The notes below the pieces were generated by a model. The model saw only the letters and a program-made list of their open reading frames with translations, made no database searches and was not told where the DNA came from. The position numbers and the translations under genes are program-made. This document shows positions 7,048-7,075 of a stretch of DNA of 7,075 nucleotides, one piece after another; positions within the stretch are counted from its first letter, which is position 1, and each line of letters begins with the position of its first letter. Source of the stretch: Coraliomargarita sp. CAG:312 (lineage in GTDB: Bacteria; Verrucomicrobiota; Verrucomicrobiia; Opitutales; Intestinicryptomonadaceae); assembly GCA_000438015.1 (NCBI GenBank), contig FR901638.1, positions 96,368 to 103,442 of the forward strand, given 5' to 3'.

Positions 7048-7075
7048 GCGCTTCCTTGCGCCCGGCTCCGCACCG

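Overview
The window fits a bacterial chromosome of moderate GC content, most likely Verrucomicrobiota (Opitutales-like, perhaps gut or host-associated). This assignment is an inference. It rests mainly on the broken gene at 4176-5442. That gene pairs a right-handed beta-helix ending in IGAYEY with a C-terminal 'NDGITNIEKYAFGL' segment and a terminal beta-domain, a combination typical of exported verrucomicrobial proteins. A secreted GH110-like beta-helix enzyme nearby agrees with a polysaccharide- or mucin-degrading lifestyle. No rRNA, tRNA, CRISPR array or transposase was seen.

Layout, left to right. (1) 1-823, minus: 5' part of rarA/mgsA, a replication-associated AAA+ ATPase; its C-terminus lies beyond the left edge. 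(2) 824-988: divergent intergenic region with a clear TTGACA-N18-TATAAA promoter facing right and a weaker candidate facing rarA. (3) 989-3319, plus: a 776-aa exported protein with a putative N-terminal carbohydrate-binding sandwich and a GH110-like beta-helix. (4) 3320-3478: convergent intergenic region with a weak inverted repeat and an extra 28-bp copy of the 3' end of the next gene. (5) 3479-4096, minus: a SanA/YdcF-type DUF218 membrane protein. (6) 4176-5442, plus: a pseudogene of a surface beta-helix protein, broken by one apparent +1 frameshift and two in-frame TAA codons. (7) 5443-5718: 276 bp with no convincing gene, holding only a small hairpin that might end transcription. (8) 5719-7047, minus: a RhlE-type DEAD-box RNA helicase with DEVD in motif II; its frame is open to the right edge.

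The genes do not form an operon or one pathway. They are single transcription units in alternating orientation: DNA-replication maintenance (rarA), envelope integrity (sanA-like), RNA remodelling (helicase), and two exported beta-helix proteins of which one is dead. The main points of interest are the decayed beta-helix gene, whose history can be read base by base, the duplicated 3' end of the sanA-like gene, and the GH110-like enzyme with a near-leaderless start. I found no convincing evidence of a new multi-gene system.
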